A stretch of DNA of 64,000 bases, from assembly GCF_042655305.1 (NCBI RefSeq), contig NZ_JBHSLR010000009.1; one strand, 5' to 3'. Within the stretch, counting starts at the first letter, position 1; each line of letters starts with the position of its first letter. The notes beneath the pieces were generated by a model that had not been told where the DNA came from, searched no databases, and saw only the letters and a program-made list of their open reading frames with translations. Source of the DNA: Arcanobacterium_A bovis (GTDB lineage: Bacteria > Actinomycetota > Actinomycetes > Actinomycetales > Actinomycetaceae). Position numbers and translations under genes: made by a program. This document shows positions 16,725-25,550 of this stretch, in pieces.

Positions 16725-18293
16725 ATGATGAGCGAAAACGTACATGAGAACGCAAACGAAACTCCAAACCTAAGCGATAAGCTCGACAAAGAGATTGAAG
16801 AACGAGCTCATAACCGAACTCAGCGACCCAGCGGAAGTGCATTTCGTGAGTTCATTGGTGAGGATTGGGGTGAACGACCAACCGGCCCAACGCGCGCAGA
16901 AGTTGCAGATTATACCCCAGCTCGTCGTGCTGCCCTCGGCAGCCTGTTTCCAGGAGAACGCCTCGTCTTCCCTGCTGGCGACCTCAAAGTCCGGTCAAAC
17001 GACACCGACTACCGCTTCCGTGCGCACTCCGCTTTCGCCCACCTCACTGGCTTGGGCGGTGAGGATGAACCCGCAGCAGTTCTGGTATTGAACCCTATCG
17101 ATTCGCAACGCTCTAATGACGTTACAGACGCAGATACGCATGAAGCAACGCTCTACTTCCATCCACGCGCTTCGCGTTCTTCAGAGGAGTTCTATGCTGA
17201 TTCTCGCCATGGCGAATTTTGGGTAGGTGCCCGGCTCAGCGCTGAGGAAATGCAAACCATGACAGGCATTGCCGTGAAGCACATCGACGCCTTGCGTGAT
17301 GACCTTGCCAAAGATCTCGGTTCGGTACAAATTCGAGTAATTCCCAATTCCGATCCGCACATTGAAACACTCGTAGGAGAATTGCGAGCTCAAAACGGCA
17401 TCAGCGAGAACACCGCTTCCGCTGACTTTGCACTTGCTGAAGCAGCGTCGGAACTCCGCCTCATCAAAGATGAGTGGGAAATCGAGGAGATGAAGAAAGC
17501 TGTTGCAGTTACCGCGCAGGGCTTCGAAGAGATTTTGCGCAATCTCCCGCGCGCTATTGGTCATTGGCGCGGTGAACGAGTGATTGAGGGCGCTTTTGGA
17601 GCCAAGGCTCGCGAAGAAGGAAACGGTCTTGGCTACGATACAATTGCTGCCTCGGGCAACCATGCCAATACCTTGCATTGGATCTCGAACGACGGATCCG
17701 TGCGCGAAGGCGATCTCGTCTTGGTAGACGCCGGAGCCGAAGTCGATTCTCTCTACACGGCAGATATCACCCGCACTTTGCCAGTGAATGGAAAGTTCTC
17801 CCCTGCTCAGCGCGAAGTGTATGAAGCAGTTCTTGAGGCTTGCGAATACGCACTCGAAACGGCGTCGAAACCCGGAGTGCGCTTCCGCGACGTACACGCA
17901 GCTGCCATGGAAGTTATTGCCAAGCACCTCGATAACTGGGGAATGTTGCCGGTGAGCGCCGAAGATTCCCTCAAACCTGAAGGACAATATCATCGGCGCT
18001 GGATGCCGCATGGCACCTCGCATCACCTTGGCCTCGACGTCCACGACTGTGCTCAAGCCAAACGCGAGCTCTACCAAGACGCCGTGCTCGAACCTGGCAT
18101 GATCTTCACTATTGAGCCTGGCCTGTACTTCCGTGCTGACGATCTCAAAGTACCCGAACGCTTCCGCGGGATTGGTGTGCGAATTGAAGACGACGTTGTT
18201 GTCACAAAGAACGGCGCAGTGCGCATTTCTGAAGACATTCCGCGTACAGTTGAAGATGTGGAAGCGTGGATTGCCCGCGTGCAAGAAAACTAG
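16725..18293 (+). CDS. pepP: Xaa-Pro aminopeptidase (aminopeptidase P family)
   Basis: 522 residues from ATG 16725 (ATG 16728 is equally possible and better spaced from AAAGG). Removes N-terminal residues preceding proline. The N-terminal creatinase-like domain spans about 60-230; the C-terminal pita-bread domain carries the dinuclear metal ligands: Asp in VDAGAEVDS, Asp in YTADITRT, His in GTSHHLGLDVHD, Glu in TIEPGLYF and Glu in GVRIEDDVVV. Divergent from the PHP gene. The acidic, low-complexity first 40 residues are specific to this lineage. Confidence 0.94.
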   Translation: MMSENVHENANETPNLSDKLDKEIEERAHNRTQRPSGSAFREFIGEDWGERPTGPTRAEVADYTPARRAALGSLFPGERLVFPAGDLKVRSNDTDYRFRAHSAFAHLTGLGGEDEPAAVLVLNPIDSQRSNDVTDADTHEATLYFHPRASRSSEEFYADSRHGEFWVGARLSAEEMQTMTGIAVKHIDALRDDLAKDLGSVQIRVIPNSDPHIETLVGELRAQNGISENTASADFALAEAASELRLIKDEWEIEEMKKAVAVTAQGFEEILRNLPRAIGHWRGERVIEGAFGAKAREEGNGLGYDTIAASGNHANTLHWISNDGSVREGDLVLVDAGAEVDSLYTADITRTLPVNGKFSPAQREVYEAVLEACEYALETASKPGVRFRDVHAAAMEVIAKHLDNWGMLPVSAEDSLKPEGQYHRRWMPHGTSHHLGLDVHDCAQAKRELYQDAVLEPGMIFTIEPGLYFRADDLKVPERFRGIGVRIEDDVVVTKNGAVRISEDIPRTVEDVEAWIARVQEN

Positions 18294-18413
18294 GGCACGA
18301 AGCGCGAACAAAACCAATGAATAAGCTCGCTTAATAGAGCGCTGTTGAACGCTGAGTTGCGTGCAAAACACCCAGCTCAAAGTCGAAAACTCTGTGATTT
18401 ATGGAGGTGAACC

Positions 18414-19802
18414 ATGAGCAAACATGCAACGAATTCTCGTATTTTCGTAGGCAGGTTGGCAGGAACCGACGTTTTCGATCCCATTGGGGATCGTGTGGGA
18501 AAAGTAAAAGACGTGGTCGTGGTTTTTCGACTTAAACACGAGCCGCTCGCGGTAGGTTTGGTTGTTGAAGTTGCCGCCAAGCGACGTGTTTTTGTGCCGT
18601 TAACTCGCGTTATGGCGATTGAAAACGGCCAGGTGATCACTACTGGCTTGGTCAATATTCGCCGTTTTTCACAACGCCCAGTAGAGACAATGGTGGTTGG
18701 CGAAATTCTCGACCGCGAAGTTGTCTTCAAGGACGGCTCAGGTGTGGCCCTCGTTGAAGACGTCGCTATCGAAATGACGCGATCGCGCGAATGGAGGCTC
18801 ACGCAGCTGTACGTTCGTATGAAGCGAGGTTACAAAGACGCTGGCAACACCCTTATCGTGCCAATCAACGAAGTGACGGGTCTGGCTTCAAAGATTGCTA
18901 ATCAAGCAGCTAATGCGCTCATCGCCCAGCTTGACGATCTCAAAGCACCCGACGTCGCGGACGTCTTGCGTGAGCTGCCCGACGACCGTGTGCTCGCCGT
19001 CGCCAATCAGCTTTCGGACGACCGCCTCGCTGACGTGCTCGAAGAACTTGGTGACGAAGATCGTGTGGCTATCGTTTCTGGTTTGGACGTCGATCGCGCC
19101 GCTGAGGTTTTGGAAATCATGCAGCCCGACGACGCCGCCGATCTCGTTGCAGATTTGCCCACTATGCAGGCGGAGATGCTGTTGAGCAAGATGGAACCTG
19201 ATGAGGCCGACGACGTGCGGCGCTTGATGTCGTACGGCGAGCGTACCGCTGGTGGTCTTATGACGACCGAACCAATCGTGCTGCCGCCAGATGCAACGGT
19301 TGCCACTGCCCTAGCTCATGCCCGACGAGCTGATATTCCACCAGCTCTTGCCACCATGGTATTCGTGTGTAGACCACCGCTGGAAACGCCTACGGGTCGT
19401 TTCTTAGGGGTTGTGCATTTACAGCGTGCGCTGCGAGAACCGCCTTCAACAATGCTCGGTAGTATCGTGGATAACGACGTCGAGCCGCTCGAACCCACCG
19501 ACGGAATTGGCACAGTGACCAGGCTACTCGCTACTTATAACTTGACGGCTATCCCCGTGCTCGACGAAGGCCAGCTTATCGGCGCGGTTTCCGTGGACGA
19601 CGTGCTTGACCACTTGCTCCCTGAGCATTGGCGTGAGTACGACGAAACTCTGTTGGATCAGACGGTCAATGAGAACTACGACTCTGACACTGAAGAACTG
19701 GAAGAACGCGCTGCTGAAGCGGAAAATCGCGAGGCGCAATTACCACGCGAAGGCGAACCGTTGCCGGCAAGCACGGATGAGATGCGCGGAGAGGTGGGAT
19801 AG
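18414..19802 (+). CDS. MgtE N-domain / CBS-pair cytosolic protein lacking the channel domain
   Basis: 462 residues, with GGAGGTGAACC as ribosome site. Order: PRC-barrel-like beta domain (about 8-85), a second beta segment (about 85-150), MgtE N-terminal superhelical repeats (about 165-285; repeated DDRLADVLEELGDEDR-like units), then two CBS motifs (about 285-400; TTEPIVLPPDAT and LIGAVSVDDVLDHLLPEHW) and an acidic tail. No transmembrane segment, so it is the Mg2+-sensing half of MgtE without the pore. The same protein followed by a DUF1003 membrane protein exists in M. tuberculosis (Rv1232c/Rv1231c). It is inferred to regulate or partner with that protein. Confidence 0.9.
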   Translation: MSKHATNSRIFVGRLAGTDVFDPIGDRVGKVKDVVVVFRLKHEPLAVGLVVEVAAKRRVFVPLTRVMAIENGQVITTGLVNIRRFSQRPVETMVVGEILDREVVFKDGSGVALVEDVAIEMTRSREWRLTQLYVRMKRGYKDAGNTLIVPINEVTGLASKIANQAANALIAQLDDLKAPDVADVLRELPDDRVLAVANQLSDDRLADVLEELGDEDRVAIVSGLDVDRAAEVLEIMQPDDAADLVADLPTMQAEMLLSKMEPDEADDVRRLMSYGERTAGGLMTTEPIVLPPDATVATALAHARRADIPPALATMVFVCRPPLETPTGRFLGVVHLQRALREPPSTMLGSIVDNDVEPLEPTDGIGTVTRLLATYNLTAIPVLDEGQLIGAVSVDDVLDHLLPEHWREYDETLLDQTVNENYDSDTEELEERAAEAENREAQLPREGEPLPASTDEMRGEVG

Positions 19803-19804
19803 CC

Positions 19805-20380
19805 ATGCCACAGTCTTTCGATCAGCCACTGGATAAAGGTGCACGTCGTATTAAGAAATCGCGCTGGGATGGCGAAACCACCGGCCGGATTTCTGAACGT
19901 ATTGCCAGATTTACAGGCACACCAACGTTCCTCATCTATCTCACGATTTTTGTGGTGGTATGGATTGGTTGGAACACTTATGCTCCTAAAGATTGGCAAT
20001 TTGATTCGGCCGAGATAGGTTTTACGGCTCTCACCTTGATGCTTTCGCTTCAAGCGTCATACGCTGCGCCACTAATTCTGTTGGCACAAAATCGGCAAGA
20101 TGATCGTGACCGCGTTACAGCGCAGCGAGATCGGCAAGTTGCAGCTCAGAACCTCGCTGATACCGAATATCTCACTCGCGAGATCGCTTCACTGCGCCTT
20201 GCAATTGGTGAAGTTGCAACTCGTGACTTTATCCGGTCTGAACTGCGCGATGTAATGGAAGACCGCAATTTTACTAATATCGAGTCTGAAATCGCACAGC
20301 GCGATGCTCGTATTGCTGAGCTTGAAGAACGCATAGCAAAACTGGAATCTGAGCAACTGGATAATACTCAGAACGATTAG
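19805..20380 (+). CDS. DUF1003 family membrane protein
   Basis: 191 residues. Two membrane helices: about 42-62 (FLIYLTIFVVVWIGWN, then the characteristic WNTYAP) and about 75-100 (FTALTLMLSLQASYAAPLILLAQNRQ), followed by the DRDRV...D motif of the family and a long C-terminal coiled coil (about 105-185) rich in Glu/Arg. Starts 2 bases after the MgtE-like stop, so co-transcribed and probably co-functional. Function unknown; a link to Mg2+ or divalent ion sensing is inferred from the partner. Confidence 0.9.
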   Translation: MPQSFDQPLDKGARRIKKSRWDGETTGRISERIARFTGTPTFLIYLTIFVVVWIGWNTYAPKDWQFDSAEIGFTALTLMLSLQASYAAPLILLAQNRQDDRDRVTAQRDRQVAAQNLADTEYLTREIASLRLAIGEVATRDFIRSELRDVMEDRNFTNIESEIAQRDARIAELEERIAKLESEQLDNTQND

Positions 20381-20396
20381 TTTAACGGTATTTTTT

Positions 20397-20441
20397 CGGG
20401 GGTGTGGGCGCCACTCTTGTTGAGTGGCGCCCACACCCCCG
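20397..20441. terminator. Very long perfect hairpin between convergent DUF1003 and PTS EIIA genes
   Basis: A 20-bp perfect inverted repeat (left arm from 20397, right arm ending 20441, five-base loop TTGTT), extendable by two T-A pairs on the outside. It sits in the gap between two converging operons. T-tracts lie on the 5' side of the stem, not after it, so it may act as a bidirectional block or 3'-end stabiliser. Confidence 0.75.
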
Positions 20442-20484
20442 AAGGTCTAGCACAGCACAAGTTCGTGCCGCGCTAAGTTAGCAG

Positions 20485-20964
20485 TTAGCACAGCTTGAAT
20501 GAACAAACTGCTTCATTAGCTTGAGCGTGAACAGCCGAGACTTTCACGTCTTTTGTTTGCCCCCTCTTGGTGAGCACTACCGGCGTGATGAGGTTATAGC
20601 CGGCAGCTTTTACACGAGCTGCATCGACTTTAACAATTGGCTCACCCGCCTGCACCGATTGACCGGACTCGGCGAGCACATTAAAGCCCTCACCTTTCAG
20701 TTCAACCGTTTCAAGTCCGATGTGAACTAACACTTCAACGCCTTGATCGGTGCGCATTGCAAAAGCGTGCCCGGTTTTGAAAACTTTCACAATCTCGCCC
20801 GCAACCGGCGCGAGAACCGTAAGCTCATCGCCGTCGTCAGGCTGAACTGCGAAACCTTCACCCAGCATTTTTTGAGAAAATACCGGATCAGGTACCTGCG
20901 ACACGTCCACCACATTGCCTGCAAATGGAGCGTGAAGTTCAGCTTTCTTGCTCAAACCAAACAT
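20485..20964 (-). CDS. PTS glucose-type EIIA component
   Basis: 159 residues, a complete stand-alone EIIA-Glc domain. Receives phosphate from HPr and passes it to EIIB. Typical motifs: HAPFAGNVVDVSQVPDPVF at 11-29 and the active-site His81 in VHIGLETVELKGEGF. Last gene of the three-gene operon; its ATG overlaps the EIICB stop. As a free EIIA it could also serve regulatory roles (inducer exclusion), which is inference. Confidence 0.95.
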   Translation of the reverse strand: MFGLSKKAELHAPFAGNVVDVSQVPDPVFSQKMLGEGFAVQPDDGDELTVLAPVAGEIVKVFKTGHAFAMRTDQGVEVLVHIGLETVELKGEGFNVLAESGQSVQAGEPIVKVDAARVKAAGYNLITPVVLTKRGQTKDVKVSAVHAQANEAVCSFKLC

Positions 20965-22559
20965 TAATTTTCCTGCTCTCCTTGTAAAGCAACTGATTCG
21001 CCTTGAAGTTGGCGCGCAACTTCGTCATACACAAACTGTACCTGCGGACCAATAATAACCTGCACAGATTTCTGCGATGGACGAATCACACCTGCAACAC
21101 CAGCTGCTTTAATATCGTTCTCCTTAACGAGAAGGTGATCCTTGACCGACACACGCAGACGAGTTGCACAGTAATCGACAAGATCGATATTGGCGTGCCC
21201 ACCAAGACCAGCGATAACCTGGGACGCAACACTTGAATAGGTACGATCTTCAGCAAGGCTTGCACCGGCATCGGAATCATCGCCACGGCCAGGAGTCTTG
21301 AGGTTGAACTTGCCAATGGCGAAGTAGAACACACCAAGGTAGATGACGAAGTAAACAACACCGAGCAAGAGAAGCATCCACCACTTGTTAGCCAATGGGT
21401 TTTGCGAGGAGAGGAACATATCCACAAATCCAGCCGAGAAGCCGAAGCCTGCCGTCCAGTGGAAGAAAGCAGCCACAGCCAGGGAAATACCTGTCAAGAT
21501 AGCGTGGATCAAGTAGAGCGCTGGAGCAACGAAGAGGAAGGAGAATTCTACGGGTTCAGTCACACCTGTGAAGAATGCAGCAAGAGCAGCTGCAAGCATA
21601 AGCGATCCAACCACCTTGCGCTTAGCTTTATCTGCACGCAAGTAGATCGCAAGCGCAGCCCCAGGCATACCAAACATCATCACTGGGAAGAATCCAGCTT
21701 GGTACTTACCAATTTCACCAACCACAGTACATGTAGTGCCATTCCAGACTCCTACACCAGGGCAGGTTGCAGCGGAAGTAGCAGCAGCAGCGGACTTGAT
21801 GGTTTCGCCACCCTTGAGGAAGTTACCAATATCGTTGATGCCCACAACGTCGAACCAGAAGATCGAGTTCAGAGCGTGATGCAGACCAGTTGGGAGAAGC
21901 AGGCGGTTTACCAAACCGTAAATACCAGCACCAACAGCGCCCAGACCCTGAATCGACTGACCGAACTGGAAGAGAACATTGTATACGAATGGCCAAACGA
22001 GGTAGAGAACGCCTGCTAGAACGATCGACAGGCCCATCGTCACGATTGGAACAAGGCGACGGCCCGCAAAGAATGCCAAGAAGTCTGGAAGTTTGGTTTG
22101 GTGGAAGCGGTTATAGCACCATGCTGCCAAAATACCAACGAGGATACCGATCAGTACGTTCTTTTCGTTGACCGCCTCCCAGCCTTGGGATGCCCATTCA
22201 AGCGCTGCATCGCCCTTGAGCGCTTTGTAATCTGCAATACCACGGTAGCTCGCGATAGCCGCTGGAGCTAGTAGCAACTTAACCGCTGTAAAGCCCAAGA
22301 AGCCGGAGAGAGCAGCAGCACCGTTGCTGTCTCGCGACAGACCAAAAGCCAACGCGATTGCGAATACATAGCCGAGATTATCGAGTACAGCGAGTCCCGA
22401 TTTAATGAGAATAGCCGCAGTGACGCTGTTTGCTCCCCAACCGGTTGGATCAATCCAGTAACCGATTCCCATGAGGATGGCTGCTACCGGCATCACTGCC
22501 ACAGCACCCATAATTGCACGTCCGAACCTTTGTAAGGCTCCTACGATTGTGTCTTTCAC
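20964..22559 (-). CDS. PTS glucose/N-acetylglucosamine-type EIICB permease
   Basis: 531 residues from the GTG at 22559, chosen because it overlaps the antiterminator stop as GTGA and has GGAAAG upstream; an in-frame ATG lies 17 codons earlier inside the upstream gene. Membrane EIIC domain (about 10-400, starting KDTIVGALQRFGRAIMGAV, with GMPGAALAIYL) and EIIB domain with phospho-cysteine in VDYCATRLRVSV (Cys464). Transports and phosphorylates a hexose. The sugar (glucose, maltose or GlcNAc) cannot be read with certainty. A periplasmic-side loop holds the two-cysteine insert CPGVGVWNGTTC. Confidence 0.94.
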   Translation of the reverse strand: MKDTIVGALQRFGRAIMGAVAVMPVAAILMGIGYWIDPTGWGANSVTAAILIKSGLAVLDNLGYVFAIALAFGLSRDSNGAAALSGFLGFTAVKLLLAPAAIASYRGIADYKALKGDAALEWASQGWEAVNEKNVLIGILVGILAAWCYNRFHQTKLPDFLAFFAGRRLVPIVTMGLSIVLAGVLYLVWPFVYNVLFQFGQSIQGLGAVGAGIYGLVNRLLLPTGLHHALNSIFWFDVVGINDIGNFLKGGETIKSAAAATSAATCPGVGVWNGTTCTVVGEIGKYQAGFFPVMMFGMPGAALAIYLRADKAKRKVVGSLMLAAALAAFFTGVTEPVEFSFLFVAPALYLIHAILTGISLAVAAFFHWTAGFGFSAGFVDMFLSSQNPLANKWWMLLLLGVVYFVIYLGVFYFAIGKFNLKTPGRGDDSDAGASLAEDRTYSSVASQVIAGLGGHANIDLVDYCATRLRVSVKDHLLVKENDIKAAGVAGVIRPSQKSVQVIIGPQVQFVYDEVARQLQGESVALQGEQEN

Positions 22560-23413
22560 TGACTTTCCTTCTGTTTGAATGGATGGATGACGCCGTCGCT
22601 CTGTCGCCATGCATGCAAGGTGACCGACAAGAACGCGACTTCCCCAAGCGCGAGCAGTGGAACGGCGTCCACCTGGAGAAGCTGAGCAATAATTCGCTGA
22701 GCTACGTCGAATTCTTGTGGTAAATCCCGAGAAATAGCACGCAGTGCATCATTCTTGCGGAACATTCCGCTCTCGATCCGCCGCATCGTTGCGAGAATAG
22801 ATGCACTCACCTCCTCGGGCACCTCACGCACAATGCCAAGCGACTGACCGGCGTCGTTGATAATTGTCGCAAGCCGATTTGCCTGCTCTAAAGGCTGCTT
22901 CACGGTAACGCCGCTGCGCGCAGCGTTAAGGTGAAGTGCGATAAAAGCAGCTTCGTCGGCGGGAAGAATAATTCCCGAATGCGTATTTATGTAGGTGAGC
23001 ACGGCTTCGGCTGCTGCGAATTCTTCCGGGAAAACGGCACGAATTTCAGTCATCAAGTTATTGCGGATAACTTGCCCGTCGTGCAGGCGCTGCATTGCGA
23101 AAATCAGATGGTCTGAAAGCAAGAGATACACGGAGGGATGCAACTCCCCCAAAATATCAGCTGCGAGTTCAATACCACCCGAAATGGCATCAAGCGCTTG
23201 CTCAGGCAAGTTTTGCGCTTGCTTGAGGAACTGAATGCGTTGTGCGCTCACTTCTACATAGTGGCGGTGTGCTTCACCATGCTCTATAGAATCCCCAGGA
23301 CGGCGCCCAAAACCGATGCCCCTGCCCACAATGATGTGTTCAGAGTCATTATTACGCACGAGTACAGCGTTATTGTTGAACACTCGCACTATGTGATGGG
23401 CTTGGTCATCCAC
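22556..23413 (-). CDS. BglG/LicT/GlcT family transcription antiterminator
   Basis: 285 residues. N-terminal RNA-binding CAT domain (1-58; RVFNNNAVLVRNND and GRGIGFGRRPGD), then PRD1 (about 65-170) and PRD2 (about 172-280) with the conserved histidines phosphorylated by PTS proteins (LLSDHLIFAM and ALHLNAARSG). When the sugar is present it binds the RAT sequence in the leader and lets transcription continue. First gene of the PTS operon, with a matching RAT site just upstream, so it is autoregulatory. Confidence 0.95.
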   Translation of the reverse strand: MDDQAHHIVRVFNNNAVLVRNNDSEHIIVGRGIGFGRRPGDSIEHGEAHRHYVEVSAQRIQFLKQAQNLPEQALDAISGGIELAADILGELHPSVYLLLSDHLIFAMQRLHDGQVIRNNLMTEIRAVFPEEFAAAEAVLTYINTHSGIILPADEAAFIALHLNAARSGVTVKQPLEQANRLATIINDAGQSLGIVREVPEEVSASILATMRRIESGMFRKNDALRAISRDLPQEFDVAQRIIAQLLQVDAVPLLALGEVAFLSVTLHAWRQSDGVIHPFKQKESQ

Positions 23414-23462
23414 GGAGGCTCCTCATTGAGCGGGCACGAAAGTAAGCCTTACGCGCCCTTCC

Positions 23463-23490
23463 GGTAATGCCTGCATTATCAGTAACACCC
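23463..23490 (-). promoter_or_regulatory. RAT (ribonucleic antiterminator) site of the PTS operon
   Basis: On the minus strand the leader reads GGGTGTTACTGATAATGCAG, then GCATTACC, matching the BglG/LicT target pattern (G..TGTTACTG...GCAGGCA.ACC). It lies about 15-40 bases after the predicted start of transcription and 50 bases before the antiterminator ATG. A 7-bp stem (GGGCGCG / CGTGCCC) follows, but lacks a T-tract. Confidence 0.8.
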
Positions 23491-23511
23491 GATGGGGTAA
23501 AGTCGAGAATA

Positions 23512-23540
23512 ATCCTATGCTCAAGTAGTACCGAAAGCAA
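23512..23540 (-). promoter_or_regulatory. Sigma-70-type promoter of the PTS operon
   Basis: Minus strand: -35 TTGCTT, exactly 17 bases, -10 TAGGAT. Transcription would begin near 23505, directly ahead of the RAT site, which supports the assignment. Confidence 0.7.
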
Positions 23541-23593
23541 CTATTCTCACGCATTAGTCTTAGAAATATTGTTTCGCATACTTCAACGCTAAA

Positions 23594-24730
23594 ATGGGGA
23601 GCATGACATTACCAAGCGTTGAGAATATTACTGCTGAGCTAGCAAAAGTTATCGATCCTGAAATTCGCCGTCCTATTACTGAACTGGGCATGGTGCGTTC
23701 TGTTGAAGTGCACGATACCGGCAAAGTTACGGTGCATATTGATCTGACTACCGCTGGATGTCCTTTGCGCGACACAATCGCCGCAGATGTGAAGAAGGTT
23801 TTGGGTGAGCTTGACGGTGTGATCGGCACGAACGTCGTCATGGGCGTCATGGACGAAGAACAGAAAGCAAAACTGCGCGAAACGCTGCGCGGCGGGGCTC
23901 CCGAACGGGTAATCCCCTTTGCTCAGCCTGGCAACTTGACGCGCGTATACGCTATTTCTTCTGGTAAAGGCGGCGTGGGCAAGTCATCGATGACTGTTAA
24001 CCTCGCAACCGCAATGGCGGCATCAGGGCTCAAAGTGGGAATCGTGGATGCCGATATTTATGGTTTCTCGATTCCACAGATGATGGGCGTAACCACTCCT
24101 CCACAGGTGATCGACAAAATGATTATCCCGCCAGTGGCACACGGCGTGAAGGTAATCTCGATTGGCATGTTTTTGCAGGACAACTCGCCGGTAGTGTGGC
24201 GCGGGCCTATGCTCCACCGCGCGCTCGAGCAGTTCTTCGGAGACGTCTTCTGGGGCGATCTAGACGCCCTGCTCATTGACCTTCCACCAGGCACAGGCGA
24301 TATTGCAATCTCGGTTGCCCAGCTCATTCCAGGTGCAGAAATCGTTGTTGTTACCACGCCACAGTCTGCTGCCGCGGAAGTCGCTGAGCGCGCAGGCGTG
24401 ATGGCAAGCCAAACCGAGCAACGCGTGGTGGGCGTGATCGAGAATATGTCTTACCTCGCGATGCCAGACGGTAGCCGGATGGAGATTTTCGGTGCAGGTG
24501 GTGGCGACGCCGTCGCACAGCAGCTCACGAATACGCTGGGTTACGACGTGCCCGTTATTGCTACGGTTCCCTTGGAACAGCCTTTGCGTGAAGGTGGCGA
24601 CGCCGGCGTGCCACTGGCGATTCAAGAAGGCGAGTCAACGGCGCAAACTGCTATTCGAGAAGCTGCTGCTTCGTTGGCGAAGCGCGCACGTGGACTTTCC
24701 GGACGCTCCCTCGGAGTTTCCCCCGCGTAA
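23594..24730 (+). CDS. mrp: Mrp/NBP35-type P-loop ATPase (Fe-S cluster carrier)
   Basis: 378 residues (ATG at 23603 also possible, as GGGGAG lies just before it). The N-terminal MIP18/DUF59 domain (about 8-90) is followed by a deviant Walker A ISSGKGGVGKSS at 121-132, the Walker B region LIDLPPGTGD, and VVTTPQSAAAEVAERAG. Carries and delivers Fe-S clusters. The usual CxxC after the ATPase core is not seen here (YLAMPDGSRMEIF), as in several actinobacterial members, which questions the cluster-binding mode. Gene order with the MgtE-like and DUF1003 genes recalls Rv1229c-Rv1232c. Confidence 0.93.
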   Translation: MGSMTLPSVENITAELAKVIDPEIRRPITELGMVRSVEVHDTGKVTVHIDLTTAGCPLRDTIAADVKKVLGELDGVIGTNVVMGVMDEEQKAKLRETLRGGAPERVIPFAQPGNLTRVYAISSGKGGVGKSSMTVNLATAMAASGLKVGIVDADIYGFSIPQMMGVTTPPQVIDKMIIPPVAHGVKVISIGMFLQDNSPVVWRGPMLHRALEQFFGDVFWGDLDALLIDLPPGTGDIAISVAQLIPGAEIVVVTTPQSAAAEVAERAGVMASQTEQRVVGVIENMSYLAMPDGSRMEIFGAGGGDAVAQQLTNTLGYDVPVIATVPLEQPLREGGDAGVPLAIQEGESTAQTAIREAAASLAKRARGLSGRSLGVSPA

Positions 24731-24783
24731 TCGTGCAAACCGGTATGATTACTGGCGGGCACGATCACTCTTGGAGATGAATA

Positions 24784-25413
24784 ATGACGCATGATAAAGC
24801 CTCCTCGTGGGCATACGCCGAGGATATCGCGGTTGAACCAGAGCTCATGGCACAGGCACGACTCGAAGCAGCCGAGCTTGGAATAACGTCCCTTTCCCCA
24901 GCTACAGGGCAGTTTCTCGCCACCTTGGCAAGAATGCCGCAGGTGAGCACGATAGCTGAGGTGGGCACTGGTACCGGCTTGTGCGGTCTATATATGCTTT
25001 GCGCTAGCGCAGATGCGGTTTTGACTACGATCGATATTGAGTCTGAGGCACAGAATTACGCGCGCGATTTCTTCACCAAAGCGGGACTTCGCACCTCACG
25101 CTATCGGATTATCAATGGTCGCAGCGTGGATCTATTACCGCGCTTGGCACAAGAATCCTACGATTTGGTTCTTCTCGACGGCGACCCACTCGAAGCAGAA
25201 GGTGACTTCCACGAAGCTGTGCGTATGTTGCGCAAAGGCGGCATGATCGTGATTGCACATGCTCTCAACAACGACCGGGTAGCTGATCCGGCGCGCCGTG
25301 ATGAAACCACGGTAGCTTTGCGCAATCTGGGGCATATCGCTATGGAATCAGAGGAAATTTCGTGTTCCTTGCTGCCACTAGGTGACGGCTTGCTCTTCGG
25401 AGTGAAGAATTAG
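24784..25413 (+). CDS. O-methyltransferase, class I SAM-dependent (caffeoyl-CoA/catechol family)
   Basis: 209 residues. SAM-binding motif I is EVGTGTGLCGLYML (about 59-72), followed by LTTIDIESEAQNYARDFF, acidic motif LVLLDGDPLE (metal site) and ALNNDRVADP. Equivalent of M. tuberculosis Rv1220c. The methyl acceptor is unknown. It lies 54 bases after mrp on the same strand, and is the last conserved gene before the accessory island. Confidence 0.9.
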   Translation: MTHDKASSWAYAEDIAVEPELMAQARLEAAELGITSLSPATGQFLATLARMPQVSTIAEVGTGTGLCGLYMLCASADAVLTTIDIESEAQNYARDFFTKAGLRTSRYRIINGRSVDLLPRLAQESYDLVLLDGDPLEAEGDFHEAVRMLRKGGMIVIAHALNNDRVADPARRDETTVALRNLGHIAMESEEISCSLLPLGDGLLFGVKN

Positions 25414-25435
25414 GAGATTAAAGCCAACCTAGAGG

Positions 25436-25541
25436 TGTATGGAATACGTGGGCAGTTGCGATCAGATGTGGCTCATGAGCTGCATCTGTTGGCAAAGTAA
25501 CGGCTCCGGTGGGAGTAGGGGTTCAAGTCCCCCTCTGTACA
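25436..25541 (+). ncRNA. Candidate tRNA-like structured RNA
   Basis: The 3' portion resembles a class II tRNA: variable-arm-like hairpin GCTCC-GGTG-GGAGT (25503-25516), T-arm with GGGG/CCCC stem and loop TTCAAGT (25522-25528), then TCTGTACA, which pairs over eight positions with TGTATGGA at 25436-25443 (two G-U pairs). Between them are a D-arm-like hairpin (CGTGG/TTGCG) and a 10-bp hairpin with six-base loop TCATGA. The total of about 106 nt, lack of a 7-base anticodon loop and an A-C mismatch at the T-stem base rule out an ordinary tRNA. A hairpin at 25551-25594 follows. It could be a tRNA-like sRNA, a diverged tRNA or an integration-site relic. Confidence 0.4.
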
Positions 25542-25550
25542 TGAATCCAT

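Noticed and set aside
17181..18380. 399-codon minus-strand open frame opposite aminopeptidase P
   Set aside because: The plus-strand gene has full family motifs; the antisense frame has no recognisable domain and is a codon-bias shadow.
25437..25541. Ordinary tRNA gene
   Set aside because: Too long, no 7-base anticodon loop with T33, and mismatch at the T-stem base; kept only as a tRNA-like candidate.
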